Assembly (NCBI GenBank): GCA_902826695.1
Contig: CADEFU010000002.1
Location: 62,001-126,000, forward strand
DNA length: 64,000 nt
Direction of reading: 5' to 3'
Source of the DNA: an uncultured Alphaproteobacteria bacterium
Lineage (GTDB): Bacteria > Pseudomonadota > Alphaproteobacteria > Micropepsales > Micropepsaceae
Shown here: positions 9,748 to 20,808 of the stretch, piece after piece
Layout: each line of letters begins with the position of its first letter
Position numbering within the stretch: position 1 is the stretch's first letter
The notes under the pieces: model-generated
The model's input: the letters and a program-made list of their open reading frames with translations, nothing else
Database searches by the model: none
What the model was told of the DNA's origin: nothing
Position numbers and translations under genes: made by a program

Positions 9748-10017
9748 ATGTCGCTGAATGCAGAACGCAAGAACGAGATCGTCAAGCAGAACGCCACGAA
9801 GCCGGGCGACACCGGTTCGCCGGAAGTGCAAATCGCCATTCTTTCGGAGCGCATCAACACGCTGACCGATCATTTCAAGGCGCACGTGAAGGACAACCAC
9901 TCACGCCGCGGCCTGCTCAAGATGGTGTCGACGCGCCGTAGCCTGCTCGACTACCTCAAGAACAAGGACAAGAAGCGTTACGACGCTATCATTTCGAAGC
10001 TCGGCCTGCGCCGGTAA
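9748..10017 (+). CDS. rpsO: 30S ribosomal protein S15
   Basis: The 89-residue S15 binds the central domain of 16S rRNA and bridges to the 50S subunit. The protein begins [12 protein letters not shown] and contains the signature [20 protein letters not shown] and [15 protein letters not shown]. An AAAGGA-type ribosome site precedes the ATG at 9748; the in-frame ATG at 9733 lies before that site and is not used. A small dyad (TGAGGC at 10026, GCCTCA at 10035) lies just downstream, before pnp. Confidence 0.97.
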   Translation: MSLNAERKNEIVKQNATKPGDTGSPEVQIAILSERINTLTDHFKAHVKDNHSRRGLLKMVSTRRSLLDYLKNKDKKRYDAIISKLGLRR

Positions 10018-10187
10018 CGGTCGCATGAGGCTGAGCCTCACTCACTGCACGACATCACGAGCGGGAGCGCGCGCTGGCCAAGCGCGCGGCCGCGGTGGCG
10101 CGTGCGTAACAACCAAGTTTCCCTGCAAGCAATGAGCAGCGAATGGCCTTCCGCAATCCGGCGGGGGCAAACGAAGGACGAATGAGA

Positions 10188-12317
10188 ATGTTTGACATAC
10201 AACGCGAGGAAATCGATTGGGGCGGGCGCAAGCTGACGCTGGAAACCGGGCGCATCGCGCGCCAGGCGGACGGCGCCGTGCTCGCGACCCTCGGCGAGAC
10301 CACGGTGATCGCGACGGTCGTCTCCGCAAAGACGCCGCGCGCGGGCGTGGATTTCCTGCCGCTTACGGTGGACTACCAGGAAAAGACGTTTGCCGCGGGC
10401 CGCATTCCCGGCGGTTACTTCAAGCGCGAAGGCCGGCCCACGGAACGCGAGACGCTGATCTCGCGGCTTATAGACCGGCCGATCCGGCCGCTGTTTGTGG
10501 AAGGCTATCGCTGCGAGACGCAGGTGATTGCGACGGTTCTCAGCCACGATCTTGAGAACGATCCGGACATTCTGGCGATGGTTGCGGTGTCGGCGGCTTT
10601 GACGCTGTCGGGCGCGCCGTTTCGCGGGCCGATCGGTGCGGCGCGCGTCGGCTACATCAACGGCGAATACGTGCTGAACACGTCGATCGAGAAGATGCCG
10701 GAGTCGAGCCTGGACCTCGTGGTCGCGGGCACGGACGACGCGGTGATGATGGTTGAATCGGAAGCGAAAGAGCTTTCGGAAGACATCATGTTGGGTGCGG
10801 TGATGTTCGGTCATCGCGCGATGCAGCCGGTGATTCAGGCGATCATCAACCTGGCCAACAAGGCGGCGAAGGAGCCGCGCGACCATGTCGTTCCCGACAA
10901 TGACGCGTTGCTGGCGAAGATCAAATCGGTCGCCGAGAGCGATCTGCGCGCGGCGTATCGCGAGCGGGTAAAGCAGGCGCGCCATGGCAAGATCGATGCC
11001 GTCAAGAAGCGCGTCGTCGAAGAGTTCGCGGGCGAGGGTAAGGCCGATCCGTTGCTGGTGACCGGCCTCTTCAAGGAGCTTGAGGCCGGGATCGTGCGCA
11101 ACGACATCCTGGACACGGGCAAGCGTATCGACGGGCGCGACACGAAGACCGTGCGTCCGATCATGTGCGAAGTCGGCGTTCTGCCGCGCACGCACGGCTC
11201 GGCGCTGTTCACGCGCGGCGAGACGCAGGCACTGGTCGTCACCACGCTGGGCACCGGCGAGGACGAGCAGTATGTCGACTCGCTTGAAGGTACATACAAG
11301 CAGCACTTCATGCTGCACTATAACTTCCCTCCGTTCTCGGTCGGCGAGACCGGCCGCTTGGGCGGTCCGCGCCGGCGTGACATCGGCCATGGCAAGCTTG
11401 CCTGGCGCGCGATGCATCCGGTGATGCCGCCGAAGGAATCGTTCCCCTACACGGTTCGCATCGTGTCGGAGATCACGGAATCGAATGGCTCGTCGTCGAT
11501 GGCGACGGTGTGCGGTTCGTCGCTTTCGCTGATGGACGCGGGCGTGCCGCTGAAGAGCGCATGCGCGGGCATCGCGATGGGTCTGATCAAGGAAGGCGAG
11601 CGCTTCGCCGTTCTGTCGGACATTCTGGGTGATGAAGATCATCTGGGCGACATGGACTTCAAAGTGGCGGGGACGTCTTCGGGCGTGACGTCGCTGCAGA
11701 TGGACATCAAGATCGCGGGCATCACCGAAGAGATCATGCGCGTGGCGCTGAACCAGGCGAAGGACGGGCGGTTGCACATCCTTGGCGAGATGGCGAAGGC
11801 GCTCACCGGTGCGCGTAGCGAGCTCGGCGAGCATGCGCCGCGCATCGAAGTGATCAACATTCCGACCGACAAGATCCGCGAAGTGATCGGGCAGGGCGGC
11901 AAGGTGATCCGCGAGATCGTCGAGAAGACGGGTGCGAAGATCGACATCCAAGACGACGGCGTGGTGAAGGTCGCCTCGGCGAACGGCGAATCCATCCGCG
12001 CGGCGCTGAAGTGGATCAAGTCGATCGTGGCGGAGCCGGAAGTCGGCGAGATCTACGAAGGCAAGGTCGTCAAGACCATGGACTTCGGCGCGTTCGTGAA
12101 CTTCTTCGGCGCGCGCGACGGCCTCGTGCACATCTCGCAACTCGCCCGCAAGAAGGTCGCCAAGACCACCGACGTCGTCAAGGAAGGCGACAAGGTGTTC
12201 GTGAAGCTGCTCGGCTTCGACGACCGCGGCAAGGTGCGCCTCTCGATGCGTATCGTCGACCAGACGACCGGCAAGGAAATCGCCGACGACGGCAAGGATC
12301 AGGCGGCGGAGGGGTAA
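10188..12317 (+). CDS. pnp: polyribonucleotide nucleotidyltransferase (PNPase)
   Basis: The 709-residue PNPase is a 3'-5' phosphorolytic exoribonuclease and a component of RNA decay. Two RNase PH domains (about 10-225 and 310-540) flank an all-helical linker. A KH domain follows ([17 protein letters not shown], about 565), then an S1 domain ([16 protein letters not shown], about 625-695). The ATG at 10188 lies 9 bases from an AAGGA site and gives [13 protein letters not shown], the usual N-terminus; upstream ATGs at 10143 and 10182 are less well placed. The 170-base rpsO-pnp spacer is typical of this operon, where pnp mRNA is often regulated, but no specific site can be proven. Confidence 0.97.
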   Translation: MFDIQREEIDWGGRKLTLETGRIARQADGAVLATLGETTVIATVVSAKTPRAGVDFLPLTVDYQEKTFAAGRIPGGYFKREGRPTERETLISRLIDRPIRPLFVEGYRCETQVIATVLSHDLENDPDILAMVAVSAALTLSGAPFRGPIGAARVGYINGEYVLNTSIEKMPESSLDLVVAGTDDAVMMVESEAKELSEDIMLGAVMFGHRAMQPVIQAIINLANKAAKEPRDHVVPDNDALLAKIKSVAESDLRAAYRERVKQARHGKIDAVKKRVVEEFAGEGKADPLLVTGLFKELEAGIVRNDILDTGKRIDGRDTKTVRPIMCEVGVLPRTHGSALFTRGETQALVVTTLGTGEDEQYVDSLEGTYKQHFMLHYNFPPFSVGETGRLGGPRRRDIGHGKLAWRAMHPVMPPKESFPYTVRIVSEITESNGSSSMATVCGSSLSLMDAGVPLKSACAGIAMGLIKEGERFAVLSDILGDEDHLGDMDFKVAGTSSGVTSLQMDIKIAGITEEIMRVALNQAKDGRLHILGEMAKALTGARSELGEHAPRIEVINIPTDKIREVIGQGGKVIREIVEKTGAKIDIQDDGVVKVASANGESIRAALKWIKSIVAEPEVGEIYEGKVVKTMDFGAFVNFFGARDGLVHISQLARKKVAKTTDVVKEGDKVFVKLLGFDDRGKVRLSMRIVDQTTGKEIADDGKDQAAEG

Positions 12318-12347
12318 ACTCCCTTTTGCAGCTTACAATAGCAGCGA

Positions 12348-12375
12348 AGCTCGGGACTTGTTCCCGGGCTTTTTT
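12348..12375 (+). terminator. Rho-independent terminator after pnp
   Basis: AGCTCGGGA (12348-12356) pairs with TCCCGGGCT (12362-12370) across a 5-base loop, with one G-T pair. TTTTT follows (12371-12375), 31 bases after the pnp stop. Confidence 0.9.
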
Positions 12376-12410
12376 GTTGCCCCGGGATGGGGGGCGCGCG
12401 GCGGCGCTTT

Positions 12411-12553
12411 GGGGGAATGGGTGCGCAGCGTAGCTGCTGCACCCCGAGGAGGCTGCGCTGAAGTTGAGGTTGGCTTGCGAGTCCGGGTCGCCCCCCTCCC
12501 GCGCAGCCGCTTCGCGCGCACGTACTCCCCCCGAGCTTTGCTCGGGGGAGACA
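12411..12553. repeat. composite palindromic repeat, family I, locus A (two inverted units)
   Basis: Unit A1 (12411-12460, plus) reads GGGGGAATGGGTGCGC, a small hairpin AGCGTAGCT, then CTGCACCCC, GAGGAGG and CTGCGCTG. Unit A2 (12487-12553, minus) has the same parts in reverse: GCCCCCCTCCCGCGCAG, a hairpin CGCTTCGCG, CACGTACTCCCCC, a hairpin CGAGCTTTGCTCG and GGGGGAGACA. The latter hairpin ends 7 bases before the fabI stop codon. The two units face each other. Related pairs occur at 38535-38705 and 44544-44743. Confidence 0.85.
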
Positions 12554-12559
12554 GTGTCA

Positions 12560-13381
12560 TCAATCGCCGTCGCTGCCGCCCATCAGGGCTTTCACGTCGG
12601 GCGCTGAGGGCATGCCCATGACGGTGAAGCCGGCGTCGATGTGGTGGATTTCGCCGGTGACGCCGGCCGACAGGTCGCTGAGGAAGTATAAGGCCGCGCC
12701 GCCGACATGTTGGAGTTCGACCGTCTTCTTCAGGGGCGAATAGTTTTTGTACCACTTGAAGACGTTGCGGCTGTCGCCGACGACGGAGCCTGCGAGCGTG
12801 CGCATGGGGCCGGGCGAGAGGGCGTTGACGCGGATGCCGTCGCGGCCGAGGTCGGCGGCGAGGTAGCGGACGGAGGCTTCGAGGGCCGCTTTGGCGACGC
12901 CCATGACGTTGTAGCTCGGCATCACGCGGGTCGAGCCCGCATAGGTCAGCGTGATCATGGCGCCGCCGTTCTTCATCAGGTGACTCGCGCGGCGCGCGAC
13001 GTCGGTGAACGAGAAGCAGGAGATGTCCATCGACTGCAGGAAGTTGCCGCGGGTCGTGTCGACGTAACGCCCTTTGAGCTCGTTCTTGTCGGAATAGGCG
13101 ATCGCGTGGACGAGGAAGTCGAGGCCGCCCCATTGGCGTTCGATTTCGCCGAAGGCGCGCTCCAGCGATTGGTCGTTTTGGACGTCGGCTTGGACGATGA
13201 GCTTCGCGCCGATGCTGTCGACCAGCGGCTTCACGCGCTTGCCGAACGCTTCGGTCTGGTAAGTGAACGCCATCTCGGCGCCGTGTTCGTGCAGCGTCTT
13301 GGCAATGCCCCAAGCGATGGAGTGGTCGTTGGCCACCCCCATGATCAGGCCGCGCTTGCCGGCCATCAGTTTCGTGGTCAT
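12560..13381 (-). CDS. fabI: enoyl-[acyl-carrier-protein] reductase (NADH)
   Basis: FabI (273 residues) reduces trans-2-enoyl-ACP in the last step of fatty acid elongation. It has the short-chain dehydrogenase fold with the FabI-specific nucleotide loop GLIMGVANDHSIAWGIAK and the active-site set Y147, Y157 and K164 in TYAGSTRVMPSYNVMGVAK. It ends with GGSDGD, slightly longer than the E. coli protein. The gene is directly downstream of fabB (1 base apart), in the order fabA-fabB-fabI. Confidence 0.96.
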   Translation of the reverse strand: MTTKLMAGKRGLIMGVANDHSIAWGIAKTLHEHGAEMAFTYQTEAFGKRVKPLVDSIGAKLIVQADVQNDQSLERAFGEIERQWGGLDFLVHAIAYSDKNELKGRYVDTTRGNFLQSMDISCFSFTDVARRASHLMKNGGAMITLTYAGSTRVMPSYNVMGVAKAALEASVRYLAADLGRDGIRVNALSPGPMRTLAGSVVGDSRNVFKWYKNYSPLKKTVELQHVGGAALYFLSDLSAGVTGEIHHIDAGFTVMGMPSAPDVKALMGGSDGD

Positions 13382-13382
13382 G

Positions 13383-14600
13383 TCAGTTCATACGTTGGAA
13401 GACGAGGCAGGCGTTCGTGCCGCCGAAGCCGAAGGAGTTGGAAAGCACGGTGTCGATCTTTGCGTTGTCGATGCGTTTTCTGATGATGTTCGCGTCGGAG
13501 ACTTCGGGGTCGAGTTCTTCGATGTTCGCGCTTTCGCAGATGAATTTGTTTTGCATCATGAGGATCGAGTAGATCGCCTCGTGCACGCCGGCGGCGCCTT
13601 GGCTGTGACCGGAGAGCGACTTCGTCGCGCTGATGGGCGGCATGTTCTTGCCGAAGACTTCCTTGATCGCCCGGATCTCCGGGATGTCGCCAACCGGCGT
13701 CGAGGTTGCGTGTGGGTTGATGTAGTCGATCGGCGCCTTTGCCGTTTCGATCGCCATGCGCATGCAGCGCACGGCGCCTTCGCCCGAGGGGGCAACCATG
13801 TCGGCACCGTCGGCGGTCGCGCCATAGCCCTTGATCTCGCAGTAGATCTTCGCGCCGCGCGCCTTGGCGTGCTCCAGCTCCTCGAGGATCAGGATGCCGC
13901 CGCCGCCGGAGATCACAAAGCCGTCGCGGTTCTTGTCGTAGGCGCGGCTCGCCTTCTCAGGGGTCGCGTTGTACTTGGACGACATCGCGCCCATGGCGTC
14001 GAAGAGGCAGGACAGCGTCCAGTCGAGTTCTTCGCCGCCGCCTGCGAACATCACGTCCTGCTTGCCCCACTGGATCATCTCGTAGGCGTTGCCGATGCAG
14101 TTCGCCGAGGTCGAGCAGGCCGACGAGATTGAGTAGTTCACGCCCTTGGTCTTGAACCAGGTCGAGAGGTTCGCCGACAGCGTCGACGACATGCCCTTTG
14201 GTACTGCAAATGGGCCGATTTTCTTGGGGCTCTTCGTTTCGCGCGTGATGTCGGCGGCGGCGACGATCGCCTTCGTCGATGGGCCCCCGGAGCCCACGAT
14301 CAGACCCGTGCGCTCGTTCGAGACGTCTTTCGTCTCAAGGCCCGCGTCTGCGATCGCCTGGTTCATCGCGATCCAGGCGTAGGCGGCGCCATCGCCCATG
14401 AAGCGTTTGGCGCGGCGGTCGACGGCGGTGTCGAGGTCAATCTTCAAGCTGCCGTGGATTTGGCTGCGGAAGCCCATGCGCTCCTGGTCGTCGGATTTGA
14501 CGATGCCCGATTTTGCACCGTGGAGCGATGCGATGACTTCCTGTGCGTTGTTGCCGAGCGAGCAAACGACACCAAGGCCTGTGACGACGACGCGTCTCAT
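13383..14600 (-). CDS. fabB: 3-oxoacyl-[acyl-carrier-protein] synthase I
   Basis: FabB (405 residues) is the condensing enzyme needed for unsaturated fatty acid synthesis. The Cys-His-His triad is visible as C162 ([12 protein letters not shown]), H297 ([11 protein letters not shown]) and H332 ([11 protein letters not shown]), matching the E. coli numbering within one residue. It lies 57 bases downstream of fabA and one base upstream of fabI, so the three genes probably share a transcript. The pairing with fabA supports KAS I rather than FabF. Confidence 0.96.
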   Translation of the reverse strand: MRRVVVTGLGVVCSLGNNAQEVIASLHGAKSGIVKSDDQERMGFRSQIHGSLKIDLDTAVDRRAKRFMGDGAAYAWIAMNQAIADAGLETKDVSNERTGLIVGSGGPSTKAIVAAADITRETKSPKKIGPFAVPKGMSSTLSANLSTWFKTKGVNYSISSACSTSANCIGNAYEMIQWGKQDVMFAGGGEELDWTLSCLFDAMGAMSSKYNATPEKASRAYDKNRDGFVISGGGGILILEELEHAKARGAKIYCEIKGYGATADGADMVAPSGEGAVRCMRMAIETAKAPIDYINPHATSTPVGDIPEIRAIKEVFGKNMPPISATKSLSGHSQGAAGVHEAIYSILMMQNKFICESANIEELDPEVSDANIIRKRIDNAKIDTVLSNSFGFGGTNACLVFQRMN

Positions 14601-14657
14601 AGGGCGATCCTTCTATCTAATTCTTGTCGCGCGAGCGGGGGCGCTCGCGTCGCTAGT

Positions 14658-15212
14658 TCAAGCTGCGGCGGGTGCGTCCGGTGCGAGGAGGACGCGCAGG
14701 TCCTTCGCCTCGTAGGCAACTCTGCCGTCGATCTTCATGACGCCGTCCGCAATGCCCAGCACCAGCTTGCGCGTGATCACGCGCTTCAAGTCGATGACGT
14801 AGGTAATGAGCTTCGCGTCGGGCAGGACCATGTCGGAGAACTTGACTTCACCCACGCCGGCGGCGCGGCCGCGGCCCTTTCCGCCGACCCAACCCAAGAA
14901 GAAGCCGACCATCTGCCACATGGCGTCGAGGCCGAGGCAGCCGGGCATCACGGGGTCGGACTCGAAATGGCACTTGAAGAACCAGAGGTCCGGTTTCACG
15001 TCGAGTTCGGCCACGATCTGACCCTTGTCGTTCGCGCCGCCCTTGTCCGAGATGTGGGTGATACGGTCGAACATCAGCATCGGCGGAAGCGGCAGGCGGG
15101 CATTGCCCGGGCCGAAGAGTTTGCCGTGCCCGCAATCGAGCAGCGCCTGAAAGTCGAATGCGCTCAAGTGTTTGACCGCGCTCGTCACCGTTTCCGAAGC
15201 TGCACTTGACAT
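14658..15212 (-). CDS. fabA: 3-hydroxydecanoyl-ACP dehydratase/isomerase
   Basis: FabA (184 residues) dehydrates 3-hydroxydecanoyl-ACP and isomerises trans-2 to cis-3-decenoyl-ACP, the entry to unsaturated fatty acids. The hot-dog fold active site is H82 in [18 protein letters not shown] and D96 in the same block. The gene is the first of the minus-strand fab operon. An Irr-box-like dyad lies 35-51 bases upstream (15247-15263), between fabA and the divergent irr. Confidence 0.96.
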   Translation of the reverse strand: MSSAASETVTSAVKHLSAFDFQALLDCGHGKLFGPGNARLPLPPMLMFDRITHISDKGGANDKGQIVAELDVKPDLWFFKCHFESDPVMPGCLGLDAMWQMVGFFLGWVGGKGRGRAAGVGEVKFSDMVLPDAKLITYVIDLKRVITRKLVLGIADGVMKIDGRVAYEAKDLRVLLAPDAPAAA

Positions 15213-15246
15213 AGAGGGTTAATGCTCCGAGTTCCCTTCCGCGCAG

Positions 15247-15263
15247 TTTTGAGTTATTCAAAA
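15247..15263. promoter_or_regulatory. ICE-like (Irr box) dyad between fabA and irr
   Basis: TTTTGAGTTATTCAAAA matches the perfect ICE at 15816 in 14 of 17 positions and has dyad symmetry. It lies between divergent fabA (start 35 bases away) and irr (start 97 bases away), so it could mediate irr autoregulation, control fabA, or both. Confidence 0.6.
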
Positions 15264-15359
15264 GTGCGTACGGAGGGCCGTGAAATTATTGACCCTTCGA
15301 CATTATGCGGTGAGGGAGGGTGTTTCAACCTCCCGGCTTAGAGGATTGCGGTACCAGGC

Positions 15360-15800
15360 ATGCGTTCCACAGGATCGAAAACGGCGGCATCAAAGGCGTC
15401 GGCGGGGTTGGCCCAACGGCTCCGAGAGGCAGGATTGCGCCCTACGCGCCAGCGCGTTGCGCTTGGGCGTTTGCTGTTCACGAACGGTGATCGGCATGTC
15501 ACCGCCGAAGGATTACATCTGGAAGCTGCAAAGTCGGGGGCGGAGCTCTCGCTGGCGACCGTCTACAACACGCTGCATCAGTTCACATCGGCTGGATTGT
15601 TGCGCCAGGTCATTGTCGACGGCGAGAAGACCTACTTCGATACGAATATCGGCGACCACCATCACTTCTACGCCAAAGATCGCGAGATGCTGATGGATAT
15701 CCCGGGCGATGGCGTTTCCATCGACGGGCTGCCGAAAGCGCCCGCGGGGATGGAAATCGAGCGGGTGGAGGTCGTCGTTCGCCTGAAATCCCGCGCATAG
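15360..15800 (+). CDS. irr: iron response regulator Irr (Fur family)
   Basis: This 146-residue Fur-superfamily repressor has the winged-helix N-terminus (RLREAGLRPTRQRVALGRLL, then LSLATVYNTLHQF) and the Irr hallmark histidine cluster H100-H102 in GDHHHFY. It lacks the CxxC zinc motifs of typical Fur. In alphaproteobacteria Irr senses haem status and binds ICE motifs under iron limitation. Three ICE-like sites lie within 3 kb: upstream of irr/fabA, katG and rubrerythrin. The location next to fabA is common in the class. The ATG at 15360 has only a weak ribosome site. Confidence 0.9.
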   Translation: MRSTGSKTAASKASAGLAQRLREAGLRPTRQRVALGRLLFTNGDRHVTAEGLHLEAAKSGAELSLATVYNTLHQFTSAGLLRQVIVDGEKTYFDTNIGDHHHFYAKDREMLMDIPGDGVSIDGLPKAPAGMEIERVEVVVRLKSRA

Positions 15801-15815
15801 GGCAATAATTCTATT

Positions 15816-18070
<2,255 letters not shown>

Positions 18071-18076
18071 GAATGG

Positions 18077-18106
18077 GCGAGGTTTGAGAGCGGTTCTCAA
18101 CCTCGC
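18077..18106 (+). terminator. hairpin after katG
   Basis: GCGAGGTTTGAGA (18077-18089) pairs with TCTCAACCTCGC (18095-18106) with one bulged base. The following TTAGAATTGTT is only partly T-rich and overlaps the ICE-like site of the next gene. It probably ends katG transcription. Confidence 0.6.
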
Positions 18107-18153
18107 TTAGAATTGTTCCAATCTATTGACTCGGGAAGGCCGGGCGCTATGTT
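18106..18153 (+). promoter_or_regulatory. ICE-like site and promoter of the rubrerythrin operon
   Basis: CTTAGAATTGTTCCAAT (18106-18122) matches the katG ICE at 13 of 17 positions. It is followed by TTGACT (18126-18131), a 16-base spacer and TATGTT (18148-18153). The distances from dyad to -35 and from -35 to -10 are identical to those at katG, and the -10 is followed by CCG in both. Confidence 0.7.
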
Positions 18154-18191
18154 CCGGCCGGATTGCAGCGTTCCTTGAAGGAGAAACACGT

Positions 18192-18611
18192 ATGGCGAAG
18201 CTTGCAGGTACGAAGACGTTCGACAATCTGAAGGCCGCTTTCGCGGGCGAAAGCCAGGCGAACCGGCGCTATCTCTATTTTGCGCAGAAGGCCGACGTCG
18301 AAGGCTACAACGACGTTGCCGCCGTGTTCCGCTCGACGGCGGAAGGCGAGACCGGTCACGCGCACGGCCACCTTGAGTTCATGGAAGCCGTCGGCGATCC
18401 GGCGACGGGTCTGAAGATCGGCGGCACGTCGGACAATCTGAAGGCGTCGATTGCGGGCGAAACGCACGAATACACCGACATGTATCCGGGCATGGCCAAG
18501 ACCGCGCGCCAGGAAGGTTTCGACGAAATCGCCGACTGGTTCGAGACTCTGGCGAAAGCCGAGAAGAGCCACGCCGGGCGCTTCCAGAAGGCGCTGGATA
18601 CGCTGGGCTAA
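18192..18611 (+). CDS. rubrerythrin-like diiron protein without rubredoxin domain
   Basis: A 139-residue ferritin-like four-helix protein. Diiron ligands are seen in the pairs [13 protein letters not shown] / ExxH ([10 protein letters not shown]) and [11 protein letters not shown] / ExxH (AEKSHAGRF). There is no C-terminal rubredoxin-type Cys4 site, so it belongs to the short sulerythrin-like group and needs an external electron donor. Rubrerythrins reduce hydrogen peroxide in the cytoplasm. The ATG at 18192 follows a GAAGGAG ribosome site. Two downstream genes encode an Fe-S protein and a DUF3501 protein, which may supply electrons. The promoter has an ICE-like box. Confidence 0.93.
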   Translation: MAKLAGTKTFDNLKAAFAGESQANRRYLYFAQKADVEGYNDVAAVFRSTAEGETGHAHGHLEFMEAVGDPATGLKIGGTSDNLKASIAGETHEYTDMYPGMAKTARQEGFDEIADWFETLAKAEKSHAGRFQKALDTLG

Positions 18612-18615
18612 ACTG

Positions 18616-18716
18616 CCTGGGAGCGCCGGCTTCCGGCCGGCTCTCCCGCTCTCTTTCTTGTTCTTCTCTTCAATTTCATACGCACAAAGGGCCGGCTAGA
18701 AACCGGCGCTCCCAGG
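18616..18716. repeat. REP-like repeat, family II, two inverted copies
   Basis: Copy a (18616-18644, minus orientation) and copy b (18687-18716, plus orientation) share an AG-GCCGGC arm, a GAA loop and CCGGCGCTCCCAGG. They agree at about 25 of 29 positions after reversing copy a. Together they form a large inverted repeat between rubrerythrin and the Fe-S gene. Further copies lie at 31807, 38959, 42215 and 42284. Confidence 0.8.
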
Positions 18717-18719
18717 CCC

Positions 18720-20060
18720 ATGCGCGAAGGCAGTCTTGAAGCCCCGAAGCGGCATCCGCTGAATTGGCAGGATCCGGATTTCACCGATCCCAAGAAGCTC
18801 GACGAGGAAATGCGGCGGGTGTTCGACATCTGTCACGGATGCCGGCGTTGCTTCAATTTGTGCGACTCGTTTCCGCGGTTGTTCGACTTGGTCGATGCGT
18901 CGCCGGACGAGCTGCATGGCGTAAAGTCCGAGGACTTCGCACCGGTCGTCGAGGCCTGCACGCTTTGCGACATGTGCTTCATGACGAAGTGCCCGTATGT
19001 GCCGCCGCACGAGTTCAATCTCGACTTCCCGCATTTAATGCTGCGCTACCGCTACGCGGAGGCTGAGGCCGGCAAGAAGCATTTCGTGGCGCGCCAGATG
19101 GCTGAGATGGACCGCAACGGCACGCTGGCCGCGCCGGTTTCGGCGATCGTCAACTGGGGCTCGAAGACGTCGAACAAAGCGGCGCGCAAGTTCGCCGAAG
19201 GCGTTGCGGGGATCGACGCGCGCGCGGACCTGCCGAAGTTTCATTCGCGCACGTTTACGATGGCGGCGCGGCAGGAGCCCCTTACCGTCAACGACCAGGC
19301 GCCGGCGTTCGGTAAGCGCAAGGCGCTGATGTTTGCGACCTGCTTCGTGAACTACAACAAGCCGTCGACGGGCCTTGCCGCGCGGCGCCTGTTGAACCAT
19401 CTGGGCGTTGAGACGATCGCGGATTATCCGGGCTGCTGCGGCATGCCGTTCTTGGAGCAGGCCGACCTGAAGCGTGTGGCCGAGCAGGCGGAGAAGGTTT
19501 CGGCGGCGCTGATGCCCTATGTCGAGAAGGGCTACGACATCATCGCGATGACCGCGAGCTGCGGGCTGATGTTCAAGTTCGAGTGGCCGCTGATCGTGCC
19601 GGGGCATGAGAACGTGAAGAAGCTCTCGGCGGCGACGTTCGACATCGACGAGTACGTCGTCGATATCGCGAAGAAGCATGGGCTTCCCCCCGGCATGACG
19701 CCGATCGACGGCGGGGTGAGCGTGCATCTGGCCTGCCACGCGCGGGCGCAGAACATGGGGCCGAAGGCGGCGGAGATGCTGAAGCTGATCCCGCAGACCA
19801 AGGTCGACGTGATCGAGCGGTGCTCGGGGCACGGCGGTACGTTCGGGGTGCTGAAGCCCACGTTCGAGGTCGCGATGAAGGTGGGCAAGCCCGCGGCGCG
19901 CACGGCGAACACCCAAGCCAATGCGCATGTCGTGTCGGATTGTCCGCTGGCAGCGAAGCATTTGAAGCAGGGCATGCGGGCGCTCGACGAGACGGCGTCG
20001 CCGTCGGAGATCGCGCATCCTGTCGAGTTGATGGCGAAGGCCTACGGGCTGGTGGAGTGA
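18720..20060 (+). CDS. Fe-S oxidoreductase related to GlpC / heterodisulfide reductase subunits
   Basis: A 446-residue protein. The N-terminal part carries two Cys motifs typical of [4Fe-4S] ferredoxin domains: CHGCRRCFNLC (about 38-48) and CTLCDMCFMTKC (about 80-91). Two CCG-type domains follow (DYPGCCGMPF about 240, and HLACHARAQNMG about 340 with CSGHGG further on), as in GlpC and HdrB/D, where they bind Fe-S clusters. No membrane segment is seen. Alphaproteobacteria frequently carry this gene after rubrerythrin and before DUF3501, so an electron-transfer role to rubrerythrin is a reasonable inference. ATG 18720 lies 4 bases after a family II repeat, without a clear ribosome site. Confidence 0.85.
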   Translation: MREGSLEAPKRHPLNWQDPDFTDPKKLDEEMRRVFDICHGCRRCFNLCDSFPRLFDLVDASPDELHGVKSEDFAPVVEACTLCDMCFMTKCPYVPPHEFNLDFPHLMLRYRYAEAEAGKKHFVARQMAEMDRNGTLAAPVSAIVNWGSKTSNKAARKFAEGVAGIDARADLPKFHSRTFTMAARQEPLTVNDQAPAFGKRKALMFATCFVNYNKPSTGLAARRLLNHLGVETIADYPGCCGMPFLEQADLKRVAEQAEKVSAALMPYVEKGYDIIAMTASCGLMFKFEWPLIVPGHENVKKLSAATFDIDEYVVDIAKKHGLPPGMTPIDGGVSVHLACHARAQNMGPKAAEMLKLIPQTKVDVIERCSGHGGTFGVLKPTFEVAMKVGKPAARTANTQANAHVVSDCPLAAKHLKQGMRALDETASPSEIAHPVELMAKAYGLVE

Positions 20061-20062
20061 CG

Positions 20063-20659
20063 ATGATGTCTGCGGCGGAACGCAAGATCACGCGGAGCGA
20101 CCTGATCGATCTCACGCGCTACGGCAAGGAACGGGCGGAGCGGCGCAAGGCCATGCTGCCGGTGAAGCGCTTGCGCCGCGTCGAAGTCGGGCCGCACGCG
20201 ACGTTCTATTTCGAATGCTACGACACGATGTGGCTGCAGGTGCACGAGATGCTCTACATCGAGCGCGGCGGCGAAGAGCAGATCGCGGACGAGTTGCGCG
20301 CCTACAATCCGTTGATCCCGCAAAAGGGCGAGCTGGTCGCGACCGTGATGTTCGAGATCGTCGATCCCGATCAGCGCGCGCGGATCTTGCGGCAGCTCAC
20401 GAATATCGAGGAGACGGCGTTTTTGGATGTGAGCGGCGAGCGGATCAAGGCGTCGTTCGAAACAGACGTGGACCGCACGGCGGAAGACGGAAAGACATCG
20501 TCGGTGCACTTTTTGAAGTTCAACCTGAGCCCCGCGCAAGTCGCGAAGTTTCGCGACGGCGCTGTCCCGGTGATGCTGGGCTTCACCCACTCGAACTACG
20601 GGCATATCGCGGTGCTGCAGGCGGACACGCGTGCGGAATTGGTGAAGGATTTGGGGTAG
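20063..20659 (+). CDS. DUF3501 family protein
   Basis: A 198-residue protein of unknown function, matching the DUF3501 pattern (ITRSDLIDLTRYGKERAERR, HATFYFECYDTMWLQVHEML, YNPLIPQKGELVATVMFEI). There is no signal peptide or membrane segment. It starts two bases after the Fe-S gene stop (two adjacent ATGs, 20063 and 20066), so it is translationally linked to it. The constant association with rubrerythrin and the GlpC-like protein suggests a joint function in peroxide or iron handling, but this is not proven. Confidence 0.85.
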   Translation: MMSAAERKITRSDLIDLTRYGKERAERRKAMLPVKRLRRVEVGPHATFYFECYDTMWLQVHEMLYIERGGEEQIADELRAYNPLIPQKGELVATVMFEIVDPDQRARILRQLTNIEETAFLDVSGERIKASFETDVDRTAEDGKTSSVHFLKFNLSPAQVAKFRDGAVPVMLGFTHSNYGHIAVLQADTRAELVKDLG

Positions 20660-20670
20660 CTTTCTCGCGC

Positions 20671-20808
20671 TCAAGAAGTCGTGGGTGGTCCGCCTTCGCG
20701 GGCCATGACAGAAGTGTTGCCTTTCTGGGTTTCGGCCATGCGACGCATCAGGCCGCCTGTCATCCCGATGTAAAGCGTGCCGTTCGCCCGGTTCGTTAGG
20801 ACTCTCAC
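20671..20808 (-). pseudogene. remnant of a GIY-YIG endonuclease-like gene
   Basis: A 45-codon minus-strand frame beginning with GTG in the stop of the upstream hydrolase (GTGA overlap) reads VLTNRANGTLYIGMTGGLMRRMAE, the first strands and helix of a GIY-YIG domain. Full-length members run to about 90 residues and continue with a Trp/His segment and a conserved Glu. Here the frame runs instead into the family III repeat and stops, so it is probably inactive. Confidence 0.55.
20676..20710. repeat. 35-bp repeat, family III, copy 1
   Basis: Starts AAGTCGTGGGTGGTCC and ends with CCATGACA, with a GGTCCGC / GCGGGCC stem around CTTC. Copy 2 at 21912-21946 is identical at 33 of 35 positions and in the same orientation. 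The pair flanks the serine hydrolase gene. Confidence 0.8.

Noticed and set aside
10038-12140. 700-codon minus-strand frame opposite pnp
   Set aside because: Low-complexity Arg/His/Asp-rich translation; pnp on the other strand is complete and conserved.
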